From: CAVSMC01 sp963728935
GTDB taxonomy: Bacteria; Pseudomonadota; Gammaproteobacteria; Burkholderiales; Casimicrobiaceae
Direction: 5' to 3'
DNA length: 64,000 nucleotides
Assembly (NCBI GenBank): GCA_963728935.1
Contig: CAVSMC010000001.1
Location: 4,402,001-4,466,000 of the forward strand
Shown one piece after another: positions 17,019 to 26,544 of this stretch. The position numbers were made by a program, and so were the translations under genes. The number at the start of each line of letters is the position of its first letter. Position 1 is the stretch's first letter. The notes beneath the pieces were generated by a model. That model made no database searches. It saw only the letters and a program-made list of their open reading frames with translations, and was not told the DNA's origin.

Positions 17019-17273
17019 GACCATTCGCTTGTCGGCACCGCGGCGGCGCTCGAGGACGCGGCGCAGATACGCTTCGAGGTTGATGCCGTCGAGCTTCGCC
17101 GTGTCGATCAGGCTGTAAAGTGCCGCGGCGTGCTCGCCGCTGGCGTCGGAGCCGGCGAATAGGCAGGTCTTGCGCGCCAAGGCCGCGGCACGCAGCTCTC
17201 GTTCGGCGATGTTATCGTCGATCTCGAGGCAACCGTCGTCGCGATAGCGTGTCAGCGCGACCCAAGCGATAGC
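17019..17273 (-). mobile_element. IS66-type transposase (TnpC), C-terminal fragment
   Basis: The frame encodes WVALTRYRDDGCLEIDDNIA, then ERELRAAALARKTCLFAGSD, then GEHAAALYSLIDTAKLDGIN and EAYLRRVLERR. This is the end of the IS66 DDE transposase: the catalytic Glu lies in the conserved D-N-x-A-E-R region, and the closing A-Y-L-R-x-V-L block is present. The N-terminal and central parts, TnpA, TnpB and inverted repeats are absent. The fragment ends 57 bases short of the cyclase-regulator gene, so a transposition or recombination scar lies at the 3' end of that gene. Confidence 0.8.
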
Positions 17274-17329
17274 GACTCGCGGCTTTTGCTGGCGGCCGTA
17301 GGACCGAGCCGCATCGATACAAGCCGCTC

Positions 17330-20300
17330 CTACGCAGTTGACTGGTCTTCCGCTTGCTGGCTGCGCGATGCTTCCCAAAGTGCCGATATCTCCCGGTGCT
17401 CGGGGACATTCTCGAGGAAGCTTCGGCGCCACGTCTCATCGCGGATGGCGCTCGCCTCACTTTGCAGGGCTGCGTGCGCATCGACAAGCGCCGCATGCGC
17501 TCTGGGATCGCCGCTTCGAACGCGTACTTTGTAGGTGGTTAGGCGAATCAAGTGCTCCATCGAACCAGCGAGCAAGCCGCCTCGTCCGCCGGCCGTTTCA
17601 TCACGTGCCTGCGCGTACTCCCATAAGCGGTCGAGTTCGTGACTTGCTCGGTCGATAGCTCCCTGGGCCAGCGCAAGCCGCGTGAGGCCATCGATTGCGT
17701 CAAGCACTGCCGGTGCGTACGAAATTTCGCGAGCCAACAGTTCCATTCGCTGGAAGTGTTCCGCTGCCGCCTTCCAGTGACGAAGCGCCAACTCGGCATT
17801 CGCGAGTGCCGCCAGGCCGAATATTTCGTTGGGTCGCGAGCCAACTTCAACGGCGATCTGCGCTGCCGCCTGGGCATGAGCACGAGCCTCGGCCGCCTCC
17901 CCTCGCCGCAATGACACTTCCGACTTGCTGCAAAGAACGTGACCCTCGGTTTCGCGAACGCCGAGAACACGGGTCAGTCGCAATCCCTCTTCCAGGTGAC
18001 TCGCGGCACGCACGTCGTCACCGAGCTTGAAAAATATCAGGCCGGCGTTGGACGTCATGACCGCTTCGATGCGACGATCGCCGAGCTCGCGGCCAAGCGC
18101 CAGGCCGTCCAGCAAATGCGCGAGCTGCTGGCCCAGATTTCCGCTGAGCTCACTGCACATGCCGAGGCAATTGTTGAATTGGACCTCGAGCCGCTTCAAG
18201 CCAAGCTCGCGCGCTCGCGCGCAGCCTTCATGCGCGATTACCTCGCCCTTGAGAGGCTTGCTCTGGTCTGCAAGCGCGCTGGATAACCTCACTTTGGCAC
18301 GCAACGCCAATTCTTCGTTGCCGTGCCGCTCGGCAATCACGAGCGCACGTCGCGCCTCCTGCTCGGACATGATCTTGTCGCCCGTGCGCATTGCGATGTC
18401 GGAAAGGCGCCAGGCAACCTCGCCGCGCAAGACATCGTCATCCAACGACTCGGCGAGCTGTTTCAACGCATCGATGTCCGCGCGCTGTTCGACGCGACGA
18501 CCCTGCAAATTGAGAGTCCGTTCCCGGCTGGCCAACAAGCGCCAGCGGGCGCTAACGCCGTCATCCGCCGTCAGCGCGAGACCTCGTGCGATATATGCGA
18601 GCGAGACCTCGTTGGCGAAGGTCGCGGCTGCCCGCTCGGCCGCTCGAATGAAGTATTCGCACGCGCTCCGGGTGTCGCCCGCCTTCTCATAGTGCTCGGC
18701 TGCGACACCCAGGAAATCATTGACCCGCGCACCCGTCCCCTTCAAGAACCACTCGGCGGCCTTGGCATGAGCGCTGCGCCTTCGGCTCTTCGTAATCGTG
18801 TCGTACGTAACTTGATGAAGGATCTGGTGCCTGAAAGCGTACTCGCGCGCATCCGCCGGCGCGGGCTCGGCGGCTTTGGGCTCGCGAGCGTCGATGAGCT
18901 CCCGCTGCGCCAGCGACGGCAGCGCCTCATCGCCTGCCGGGTCGATGAATGCGACCGCCTTGTCCCAAAAAGTGAGGCCGACGACACTGGCGGTCTGGAG
19001 CGCCTGTCGCTCGCTTTGCGTGAGACGGTCCAGGCGGGCTTCGATGATTCCGGTCAGCGTACTCGGCACCGACGTCAGCATCACTCTTTCGGCATCGACC
19101 CGCCATCCTTCCATATCGGTCTGAATGGCCTTCGAGTCGATCAGCATTTTGACCAACTCCTCCATGTAGAACGGATTGCCGTCGGCGCTATGCGTGACAA
19201 GCGCATGCAACGCAGCGGGGATGTTATCAATCCGCTTCAGAAGTTCTTTGGCCAAAGCGCCACTTTGAGCAGAGTTCAGCGGCGTCAGCTTCACCACCAC
19301 ATGCGGCTCCGGTAACCGCTCGCGCCGCTCGAACAGCATGTTGCGAGTCGACCCGACAATCAACATGGGCATGTCGCGATTGGTGTGGATGAGGTAGTCG
19401 AGGAAATCCAGGGATGCGTCGTCTGCCCAGTGCAGGTCCTCGAGCATGAGAACGATCGCAGCCCGCCCCCTCATACTCACGCGGCGGAGCGCGTGGGCAG
19501 CCGCATGAAACCCGCGGCTTCTGATTTGCCGTGCGTCCTCTTTGATGCCGGCGACGTGTCGGCTGCTCGAGAAATCAATGCCGATCATCTGACCGAGCAA
19601 GTGTGCCTGTGCCTGTGCGTCGTCCGCGTCTGCGCCGTCGCCTGCAAGCGGGATAATGAACTCTTCGAGCTTCTTCCTTGCGACCTCAATTGAATCGTCG
19701 TCCTGGATTCCAAGTCGCCCTGCGAGCACGTCTCGCACGAGACCATACGGTTGCGTGAGCGTCTGCGGCGTCGCACGGGCTTGGAATAGCTGGTAGTGCC
19801 CAGCGCGGACCTGGGTCCACTTCTGGAACTCGTACAGCAGCCGACTCTTGCCGAGACCGGCGTCAGCGACGATGAAAACACTCGCCAAACCCGCGCCCGA
19901 TCCGAGCAGGCGCTCGAAAGCGTCCCGCAGCAGATCAAGTTCGTCCTCGCGACCGATCATCCGCGTCTCGACACCTTCGATGCCGCGGGTCGGGACTCGA
20001 AATGCTCTGGGTTTGGCGCGACTGACGAGGTAGGTCGCAATGGGATCGGCAACGCCCTTCACCCTGCGGGCGGGCTGCGCCTCGACCTCGAACGTTCCGC
20101 GAACATGCCGATACGTGACGTCGCTGATTCTGAGGGCGCCAGGCGGCGCGGTCTGCTCCATCCTGGCGGCAACATTCACCGCGTGGCCCCAAATACTCGC
20201 GTTGACATCGCTGCCGTGGCTCACAAGAACGTCGCCGGTGTGGATGCCGACTCGAACGTCGAAAGCGACATGCGCGTGCCGCTCACCAAGCTCGGCGCCG

Positions 20301-20779
20301 ATAGAACGCCCCGCGCCAAGCAGCGCCAACCCGCAACGCACCGCGCGCTCGACGTCATCTTCCTGGGCGACGTCCGCGCCAAACGCAGCCATCACGTTGT
20401 CGCCGGCGTAATTCATCACTTTGCCGCCGTGCTTGCGAACGATGTCCGAGAAGCGGGATAGGGCATCGTCGACAATCGCGCCCACATCTTCCGGATCGAG
20501 GCCGCGGCTCAGTTCTGTCGATCCAACCATGTCGACAAAGAGCACCGTTACCTGTTTCAGCGCGGCTCCTGACGCCGCGGCAGGGTCTCCCGACTCTGAG
20601 GCTAACAGCGCGTTCAGTCGTGCGCGAAGCGGAGTGACTGCGGATTCGAAGACCGCTTTCCCAAGCAACGAGCGTTGTACTTCCAACGCTTCGATCGCGA
20701 CCTGAAGCTGCTTTGCCTCCGATGAAATCAAAGTACGGTCCCGATAACCGCGATAAGAGGCGTATTCTGCTAGGCGCAT
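17330..20779 (-). CDS. adenylate/guanylate cyclase fused to AAA ATPase and TPR-like repeats
   Basis: A 1149-residue regulator. After a short N-terminal helical segment, residues about 75-260 form a class III nucleotide cyclase: VTVLFVDMVGSTELSRG with the metal Asp, NYAGDNVMAAFG with the second Asp, and VRVGIHTGDVL. Next comes a predicted ATPase: Walker A-like IVADAGLGKSRLLYEF and Walker B-like IVLMLEDLHWADD, with DGNPFYMEELVKML further on. Residues about 690-1149 are alpha-helical TPR-like repeats. This architecture is common in large, mostly uncharacterised bacterial sensor-regulators. ATG at 20779 is the first codon of the conserved frame. Its promoter side faces a group II intron only about 95 bases upstream, and an IS66 fragment lies just downstream. 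Confidence 0.93.
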   Translation of the reverse strand: MRLAEYASYRGYRDRTLISSEAKQLQVAIEALEVQRSLLGKAVFESAVTPLRARLNALLASESGDPAAASGAALKQVTVLFVDMVGSTELSRGLDPEDVGAIVDDALSRFSDIVRKHGGKVMNYAGDNVMAAFGADVAQEDDVERAVRCGLALLGAGRSIGAELGERHAHVAFDVRVGIHTGDVLVSHGSDVNASIWGHAVNVAARMEQTAPPGALRISDVTYRHVRGTFEVEAQPARRVKGVADPIATYLVSRAKPRAFRVPTRGIEGVETRMIGREDELDLLRDAFERLLGSGAGLASVFIVADAGLGKSRLLYEFQKWTQVRAGHYQLFQARATPQTLTQPYGLVRDVLAGRLGIQDDDSIEVARKKLEEFIIPLAGDGADADDAQAQAHLLGQMIGIDFSSSRHVAGIKEDARQIRSRGFHAAAHALRRVSMRGRAAIVLMLEDLHWADDASLDFLDYLIHTNRDMPMLIVGSTRNMLFERRERLPEPHVVVKLTPLNSAQSGALAKELLKRIDNIPAALHALVTHSADGNPFYMEELVKMLIDSKAIQTDMEGWRVDAERVMLTSVPSTLTGIIEARLDRLTQSERQALQTASVVGLTFWDKAVAFIDPAGDEALPSLAQRELIDAREPKAAEPAPADAREYAFRHQILHQVTYDTITKSRRRSAHAKAAEWFLKGTGARVNDFLGVAAEHYEKAGDTRSACEYFIRAAERAAATFANEVSLAYIARGLALTADDGVSARWRLLASRERTLNLQGRRVEQRADIDALKQLAESLDDDVLRGEVAWRLSDIAMRTGDKIMSEQEARRALVIAERHGNEELALRAKVRLSSALADQSKPLKGEVIAHEGCARARELGLKRLEVQFNNCLGMCSELSGNLGQQLAHLLDGLALGRELGDRRIEAVMTSNAGLIFFKLGDDVRAASHLEEGLRLTRVLGVRETEGHVLCSKSEVSLRRGEAAEARAHAQAAAQIAVEVGSRPNEIFGLAALANAELALRHWKAAAEHFQRMELLAREISYAPAVLDAIDGLTRLALAQGAIDRASHELDRLWEYAQARDETAGGRGGLLAGSMEHLIRLTTYKVRVRSGDPRAHAALVDAHAALQSEASAIRDETWRRSFLENVPEHREISALWEASRSQQAEDQSTA

Positions 20780-20847
20780 CGTCTAGCCAATGCGCGTGCG
20801 CCGTTCGCACACCGCCCCTGCGATTGAATAATAGATCCAATGTAACC

Positions 20848-20870
20848 GTCCGGCCAATATCTCACCGGAC
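20848..20870 (+). repeat. stem-loop immediately upstream of the group II intron
   Basis: GTCCGG (20848-20853) pairs with CCGGAC (20865-20870) across an 11-base loop. The intron begins five bases later at GTGCG. Class C group II introns choose sites just after hairpins, so this is probably the insertion target. Confidence 0.6.
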
Positions 20871-21260
20871 GCTTAGTGCGCCAGCCAAGCTGGCAAGAGA
20901 TAGTCGATGAAAGTTCGATACAGAAAGGATGTGGCGAATCATTCTGGCCCCGAGTCATGCGGTGGGCGCCGTGAGACGTTCACCGAAGCGTTGACAGGGG
21001 AAACCGGCAGGCCAGCCATTGAGCCGCGAAATCAGGAATCCGGGATGCCGACGCTGTTAAGCGAAGCGGAAGGCAACATGGAGCATGGCGTCAATCGCAA
21101 GTCATGCTTTGATCCCGCGCGGTCGTAGACCCTGTGCACGCCGGGAAGTCTCTTGCACGGAAGCTGGGAGATCTCATCTGTGCCCGACGCAGTTACAGCG
21201 GGCGGGGCAGGGAAGGCTCATCGCCGCGATCCTGCCATCGACGCGGATGAGAAGTCGGAT

Positions 21261-22709
21261 ATGCCCACAGTACCGATGAAGCTGCCGAACAAAGGGGATT
21301 CCCCTGCGGAGGTGGTCGAGGGAAGGGGCGTAGCCAAAGGAAACGCTGACAAGACCTCCGCGTCCCGGACACCGAGCCGGACCAGTTGCGCGTCGATGGG
21401 TCTTGAAGGCGTACGCGAAGTCGCCCGTCGGGATAGGCGGGTGCGGTTCACGGCACTGCTGCACCACATCACGCCATCGCTGCTGGTGGAGAGTTTCTGT
21501 TCGCTCCAGCGCAACGCGGCGGCCGGTGTGGACGGCGTGACGTGGCGAGAGTACGAGTCGATCCTCAACGAGCGGGTTCACGAGTTGCACCGGGAAATTC
21601 ACACCGGTCGCTATCGTGTGCAACCGTCGCGGCGGGTGTTCATCCCCAAGGCAGACGGCAGGCAGCGCCCACTCGGCATTGCCTCCTTGGAGGACAAGAT
21701 CGTGCAACAGGCAGTAGCTACGATCCTGAGCGCGATCTACGAAGAGGATTTCCTCGGGTTCTCGTATGGATTCCGACGAGGGCGCGGACAGCACGATGCG
21801 CTGGACGCGTTGGCGGTCGGAATCAAGAGCCGGAACGTGAACTGGATACTGGACGCCGACATTCGATCATTCTTCGATGAAATCGATCACGATTGGATGC
21901 TCCGGTTTCTGGAACATAGGATCGCGGACCCGCGGGTGCTATCACTGATCCGCAAATGGCTCAAAGCGGGCGTGGTCGAAGACGGACGCAGGATTCCGGC
22001 AGTACGGGGTACGCCACAGGGTTCCGTGGTTTCGCCTCTGCTGGCGAATATCTACCTGCACTACGTGCTCGACCTGTGGGCGCATCAATGGCGTCGGAAG
22101 TATGCCTGGGGCGATGTTGTTGTCGTTCGCTATGCTGACGACAGTGTGTTTGGGTTCGAGAGCGAGAAGACCGCACGGCGTTTCCTGGCGGCAATGCAGG
22201 AACGCTTTGCCAAGTTTGGGTTGGCCTTGCACCCTGAGAAGACGCGGCTGATCGAGTTTGGTCGATTTGCCGCTGTCGATCGACGAGGTCGAGGCCAGCA
22301 CCGACCGGAAACCTTTGACTTCCTTGGATTCACCCACTGTTGCGGGTTGGACCGGCAGCGCCGGTTTCAGCTCGTTCGCCTCACGGTGAAGAAGCGAATG
22401 CGGGCGACGCTGATGTCTATCCGGCAAGCACTGATGCGACGGCGGCACGAGTCCATTGCCGCTATCGGTAGCTGGCTGAATCGCGTGGTGCAGGGCTATT
22501 ACAACTATCACGCTGTCCCAACCAACCTGAAGCGCCTTGAGGGCTTCCGCAGTGAAGTGTGCCGCGCGTGGCGGCACGCCCTGCTGCGCCGCAGTCAGCG
22601 CCACCGGCTCAATTGGGATCGATTCAATCGGCTTGCACGCCGCTTCATACCGTACTGTCGCCAGGTTCATCCTTACCCGGAAGCGCGGTTTCATGCGTCA
22701 CGACCTTAG
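21261..22709 (+). CDS. ltrA: group II intron reverse transcriptase/maturase
   Basis: 482 residues from the ATG at 21261; upstream in-frame codons belong to intron RNA domains. RT blocks appear in order: NAAAGVDGVTWREYE, RRVFIPKADGRQRPLGIASL, YGFRRGRGQHDAL, LDADIRSFFDEIDHDWM, GTPQGSVVSPLLANIYLHYV, and the catalytic VVRYADDSVFGF with the Y-A-D-D motif, then LHPEKTRLIEFGRFA. FDFLGFTH and YYNYHAVPTN belong to the maturase X domain. The protein ends soon after RLARRFIPYCRQVHPYPEAR with no H-N-H endonuclease, as in class C-like bacterial introns that retrohome without bottom-strand cleavage. It is needed for splicing and mobility. Confidence 0.93.
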   Translation: MPTVPMKLPNKGDSPAEVVEGRGVAKGNADKTSASRTPSRTSCASMGLEGVREVARRDRRVRFTALLHHITPSLLVESFCSLQRNAAAGVDGVTWREYESILNERVHELHREIHTGRYRVQPSRRVFIPKADGRQRPLGIASLEDKIVQQAVATILSAIYEEDFLGFSYGFRRGRGQHDALDALAVGIKSRNVNWILDADIRSFFDEIDHDWMLRFLEHRIADPRVLSLIRKWLKAGVVEDGRRIPAVRGTPQGSVVSPLLANIYLHYVLDLWAHQWRRKYAWGDVVVVRYADDSVFGFESEKTARRFLAAMQERFAKFGLALHPEKTRLIEFGRFAAVDRRGRGQHRPETFDFLGFTHCCGLDRQRRFQLVRLTVKKRMRATLMSIRQALMRRRHESIAAIGSWLNRVVQGYYNYHAVPTNLKRLEGFRSEVCRAWRHALLRRSQRHRLNWDRFNRLARRFIPYCRQVHPYPEARFHASRP

Positions 22710-22713
22710 GCAA

Positions 22714-22746
22714 GAGCCGTATGCGGGAATCCTGCACGTACGGATC
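22714..22746 (+). ncRNA. group II intron domain V
   Basis: A 33-base hairpin beginning GAGCCGTATGCGGG and closing GCACGTACGGATC. It contains the catalytic A-G-C at its base and has the two-part stem with internal bulge that defines domain V. It starts five bases after the RT stop codon. Confidence 0.85.
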
Positions 22747-22780
22747 TGTGCGGGGGGCGGTGGGTGACCACCGTCCCTAC

Positions 22781-23092
22781 CGCGACCGATCCGTAATCGC
22801 CCCGACCGTTCTTCTCCTCACGGGCCCGCGTGCCGGCGCCGGTACCACTGCAAAGCGATCGCGACGATGATGCCGCTCGGCAACGCGAAGACCGATGTCG
22901 GTCTCGCTGGCGATACGTCGTCGGACTGACCGCAACAACACAGCGCCGCGATGCCCACCATCCGATCACGCAAATGCAGCTTGGTCATGTGCGCTTCGCG
23001 ATGAACGCAAAGTCACAAGTGAGCCAGCGCCCGTTCGAGCACCGCCTCATCGTGCGCGAAACTGCCTTCTGTCCCTTCGAGCGCTGCCGCCG
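22781..23092. other. no intact gene recognised
   Basis: 3' flank of the intron. A minus-strand frame ending near 22,810 contains a hydrophobic stretch followed by arginines, but it has no identifiable start or family. The sequence just before 23093 probably includes decayed N-terminal codons of the PIN toxin. Confidence 0.4.
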
Positions 23093-23455
23093 ATGGAGGA
23101 ATCCAAAGACTCTACGGTGTGCGGCGAGGTGGCGTTGCGGCGTGTCATCGAGCAGCACGACCAGCTCGTCATTTCCAAGGCTATTCTCGATGAACTGCTC
23201 GGCATCCTTGCACGCAAGTTTTCGCCTGATGCTGAAGAACTCGCCACGTCGCGGTGTTTCTGTCGGATCTTCGCCACCACCGTCAAGCCGCGGCGAAGAC
23301 TGCAAATCGTCAAGGACGAGCCGGACAATCGCATTCTGGAATGCGCACTCGCAGGCCGAGTCGAGGTGATTGTCACAGGGGATCATGCGTTGCCGGCGCT
23401 TCGCGAATACAAGGCCGTGCGCATCATCGGCTTGCGCGACTACCTGGAGCAATGA
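23093..23455 (+). pseudogene. PIN-domain toxin lacking its N-terminal active-site strand
   Basis: The frame from the ATG at 23093 encodes 120 residues: VALRRVIEQHDQLVISKAIL, DELLGILARKF, then IVKDEPDNRILECALAGRVE, IVTGDHALPALREY and IIGLRDYLEQ. This is the PIN_3-type toxin family. The later acidic residues (K-D-E-P-D-N, T-G-D-H) are present, but the opening V-D-T-N strand with the first catalytic Asp is missing and replaced by an unrelated short leader. I read it as 5'-truncated and probably inactive. No antitoxin gene lies directly upstream; the group II intron does. Confidence 0.7.
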
Positions 23456-23543
23456 CGTCGGCACGTGCGAGACTGCACGGCGGTGTCGTACCGCGAATCG
23501 GGCGTGTCAACCTTACGGAGTCAACCCGAACCAGCGCTCGGGT

Positions 23544-23738
23544 CGAGAACCGCTTTTGCATGATTCTTCAGGAAGGTAGAACCAGCGCTGATCCCCACGC
23601 GGCTGGCCCGGCGGTCGCTTCGGAATGTACTTGCCTACCGTTCGCGGCGACACCCGGATCCCGAGCTTGACCATAGCTCATTGGCAATCGTCCCTCGCCC
23701 CATAGCGGGTTCTCGGCGGACATGCGGCGGATCAGGCT
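23544..23738 (-). mobile_element. integrase-core transposase remnant
   Basis: Short blocks in different frames match one common integrase-type transposase: LIRRMSAENPLWG near 23,735, VSPRTVGKYI and KRPPGQPRGDQRW in the middle, and STFLKNHAKAVL near 23,550. These are the segments just before the DDE catalytic core. At least two frameshifts separate them and the catalytic part is gone. Flanking inverted repeats are not visible. Confidence 0.6.
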
Positions 23739-23759
23739 ACGCGGCTTGCACCCAGGGTT

Positions 23760-24114
23760 AGCAACCGAATCGGCGGCCGGTTGCTTGCCGCGTTACTCCA
23801 TGTCGGCCGGCAAGCTCGCGATCAACCTCCCAAACGATATCCCGGATATCATGCGGCCTAAGACCCGGCGAGGCGCTGATACCCCGGGCAGGCAGCCGCC
23901 CGAGGGCCCGGACTGTGAAGCGCCCAATCGCGTCAACAACGTGACGTAATCCATCACCTGCTGCCGAAGCGGTGAGCCACTCTAGCCGCCGAGGAGTACC
24001 CGCCGCGAGTGAGCGCGGCACAGCGACGCCCATTGGTACAACGCCTGCTTCTACCTCCCAATGCGTCAGCGAGCGGCATCTGATGCCGCGCGAGTCCAAG
24101 GCAAGGGAGAGATC
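23760..24114. other. no gene recognised; leader of the penicillin-binding protein gene
   Basis: No recognisable family on either strand. The 3' end provides the ribosome site GGGAGAG of the downstream gene. Confidence 0.4.
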
Positions 24115-26544
24115 GTGGGGAGCACCGGCAGCGACAACTTCAAGCTCATCTTGCTGACGCGGCCATGGGCAGTGCTGCGCTTCTTCGGCAGGATTATCCG
24201 GCGCTTTTTACTCGCTGTAGGCGTGCTCGCCGCGCTGGCTGTCCTCGGCTACATCGAGTTCGAATCGATCATCGAGGCGATCGATGCCCACTACGCTCGC
24301 GATATCGACTCCTATCTGGGCATCGACAGGAACACGATTGCGCGGCTGCACGATCGCGCCTACTTTGCCCAGCAATCGATGTTCGTGACCGAGGACCTCA
24401 AGACGGTTGCTTGCATTTCGTCGCCCGAGCACCGCATCCTGATCGATGGTGTGGCGGACATCCCGCCCCTCTTCGTCAGCGCGATTCTCGCCTCCGAAGA
24501 CAAGAACTTCTTCACACACGAAGGCATCGACAAGGGAGCCATCGTGCGCGCCCTCGCGAAGCACATTCTCCACGAGAGCCGCTCGGGTGCATCGACGCTC
24601 ACCATGCAGATCGCCAAGCATCTTCGGGGCGGCACCGGCCGTGCGTCGACCGAGATGGAAAAGGTCGGCGACATCGTCATGGCGCTCCGCATCGAGCGAG
24701 AGTTCGCGCGGCAGGAGCTGCTGCTGAAATACGTGAACATGCCGTATTTCGGCCGCGGTCAGTACGGTATCGAAGCGGCGAGCCGCGCCTATTTCGGCAA
24801 GCCTGCGAAGGACTTGATCCTCTCCCAGGTAGCGTTCATCGTGGCCCTCATCAACAAACCGGCGCTACCCGATCGCTCGTTCGCGACGGACCCGCTACCG
24901 CGGACGCGAGAACAAATTCACGATGCGAATTGGGCCGAAGCGGCTCGCGGCACGATGCGCGTTCTCGACCTGATGCTCGATCAGGGCGTGATCGACGACG
25001 TGGAGTATGCACGGTCGGCAGACCTGGTCGAGAAGTCGCTGCGCAAGGAAATCCTGCCGCGAGGCATGAGCTGCGGCACGCACGACCACTTTCTCGAACG
25101 GGTGCGGATTCTCTACAAGGATCGATTTCCGATCAACAAGGGCGGGCTCACGATCTCGATCACGCGTGACGACGCCCTGCAGGACGTCCTGGCCAAAGCG
25201 GTCGATCTGACACTGCACACCTATCTCGCTCGCCATCCGGACGATGCGGACAACGACCAACTGCGCGCCGGAGCGTTCGCGGTCGAGTTCACCGGTGACG
25301 TTCTCGCCGAAGTGGGCAATGTCAATTTCAGTCCATTGAAGTACGACGTGATCGCGAGCGGCTGGCGTCAGCCGGGATCGACTTTCAAGGTGTTCACCTA
25401 CGGAGGCCTGGTAGAGCGACTCACGAACGAGGTGCTCGCCGCCGAGCCACAGCTCGAGACCGTGGAAGAGATCGCCGCCAAAGTCCTCGAACGCTGCACG
25501 GTGCTCGATGCGCCGGTGTTCGTTCCTCTGGGCCGCGGACGCGGCGTGAAGAAGATCGAGAACTTCCATTCGCGTTCGGAGCCCGAATACCGCGGCGACA
25601 TCAGTTGCCGGATCGCGCTCGGCGAGTCGCGCAACACGGCCGCGATGCGCGCCGGGGCGCGTGCCGGCATCAAGAATGTGATCGACCTCACCTATCGGCT
25701 CGGTATGCCCAAGGACCCGAAACACCTGCTGCAGCCCTATCCGACCACGGCAATCGGCGCCTCCGAAGTGAATCCGCTGTCGATGGCGTCGACGGCGGCG
25801 TTCCTGAACGGTGGATTTCGCGTGACGCCGCGCTTCGCGAACGACGTCTGTCGCGACGGCAAGTCGCTCCTCTACATCGATGAAGGTAGCGCGAAGGACT
25901 GCGACATCAAGGGCGAGAACCGACCGGTACCAGAGCGACTGATGCATCCCGCGGTGTCCGCAGCGATGATCGAGCTGCTGAAGGGACCGCTCGACATTGG
26001 TCCGACTGGCACGGCGTCCTCGGTGAGAAGCGGCGTCATCCCGGGAATGGATCCGTTGAGCGACGCGATCTGGAAGTTGAAACCTGACGAGAGGAAAAAG
26101 CGGATGCTCGCCTTTCCGTTCGATCTAGCGGGCGAGATCGCTGGGAAGACCGGCACGGCGACGAATGCGGATGGGAAGACGTCCGACGTATGGCTCCTCT
26201 TGTTCCTTCCCGGGCCGCCAGAGCATCCGGAGAATGGCATCGTGCTCGGCTTCTGGATGGGCAAGGACTCGAAGGATCATCCGCTCGGCAATCGAGGCTC
26301 GACTGGCGGCCCCGGGTTCGCCGAATCGGGCGCTCGCAACTGGGTGCATTCGGCGGCGACGGTGCTCGCGTTTCTGCAGAAGGAACGGGGACTGCTGCGG
26401 CCCGGATATACGTTTCAGCCGCTCATGCGCGACGCAGCCATCCGGAGCCTCGAGGCGGAGAAGCTGACGCCATCGCCGCGCGCAGTCGCCGCGGTAATCC
26501 AAACGTCCGATCCGGTCCCCGACGTCGGCGTTGACGCAAACTGA
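24115..26544 (+). CDS. bifunctional class A penicillin-binding protein
   Basis: An 809-residue murein synthase from a GTG at 24115 preceded by GGGAGAG. A single N-terminal transmembrane anchor (about residues 24-46) leads to a GT51 glycosyltransferase domain with catalytic Glu128 in ASEDKNFFTHEGID, then GASTLTMQIAKHL, and MPYFGRGQYGIEAASRAYFG. The transpeptidase domain has S422-x-x-K425 (GSTFKVFTYGG), S505-R-N (GESRNTAAM) and K678-T-G-T-A. It therefore has both activities for periplasmic peptidoglycan assembly. Domain spacing differs from PBP1a/PBP1b of E. coli and is nearer to the atypical class A enzymes of Betaproteobacteria. It stands alone, with decayed mobile DNA upstream. Confidence 0.95.
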   Translation: MGSTGSDNFKLILLTRPWAVLRFFGRIIRRFLLAVGVLAALAVLGYIEFESIIEAIDAHYARDIDSYLGIDRNTIARLHDRAYFAQQSMFVTEDLKTVACISSPEHRILIDGVADIPPLFVSAILASEDKNFFTHEGIDKGAIVRALAKHILHESRSGASTLTMQIAKHLRGGTGRASTEMEKVGDIVMALRIEREFARQELLLKYVNMPYFGRGQYGIEAASRAYFGKPAKDLILSQVAFIVALINKPALPDRSFATDPLPRTREQIHDANWAEAARGTMRVLDLMLDQGVIDDVEYARSADLVEKSLRKEILPRGMSCGTHDHFLERVRILYKDRFPINKGGLTISITRDDALQDVLAKAVDLTLHTYLARHPDDADNDQLRAGAFAVEFTGDVLAEVGNVNFSPLKYDVIASGWRQPGSTFKVFTYGGLVERLTNEVLAAEPQLETVEEIAAKVLERCTVLDAPVFVPLGRGRGVKKIENFHSRSEPEYRGDISCRIALGESRNTAAMRAGARAGIKNVIDLTYRLGMPKDPKHLLQPYPTTAIGASEVNPLSMASTAAFLNGGFRVTPRFANDVCRDGKSLLYIDEGSAKDCDIKGENRPVPERLMHPAVSAAMIELLKGPLDIGPTGTASSVRSGVIPGMDPLSDAIWKLKPDERKKRMLAFPFDLAGEIAGKTGTATNADGKTSDVWLLLFLPGPPEHPENGIVLGFWMGKDSKDHPLGNRGSTGGPGFAESGARNWVHSAATVLAFLQKERGLLRPGYTFQPLMRDAAIRSLEAEKLTPSPRAVAAVIQTSDPVPDVGVDAN

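Larger units (their letters stand above)
20876..22780 (+). mobile_element. group II intron with its reverse transcriptase
   Basis: The 5' end matches the group II consensus G-T-G-C-G at 20876. The 3' end follows domain V (22714-22746) and a domain VI hairpin whose arms are GGCGGTGG and CCACCGTC, ending near CCCTAC at about 22780. The element is about 1.9 kb with the RT frame in domain IV. The early piece beginning ATGAAAGTTCGATACAG at 20907 is typical of this intron group. Both ends and the RT look complete, so it may still splice. Boundaries are placed by consensus and could shift by a few bases at the 3' end. Confidence 0.85.
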
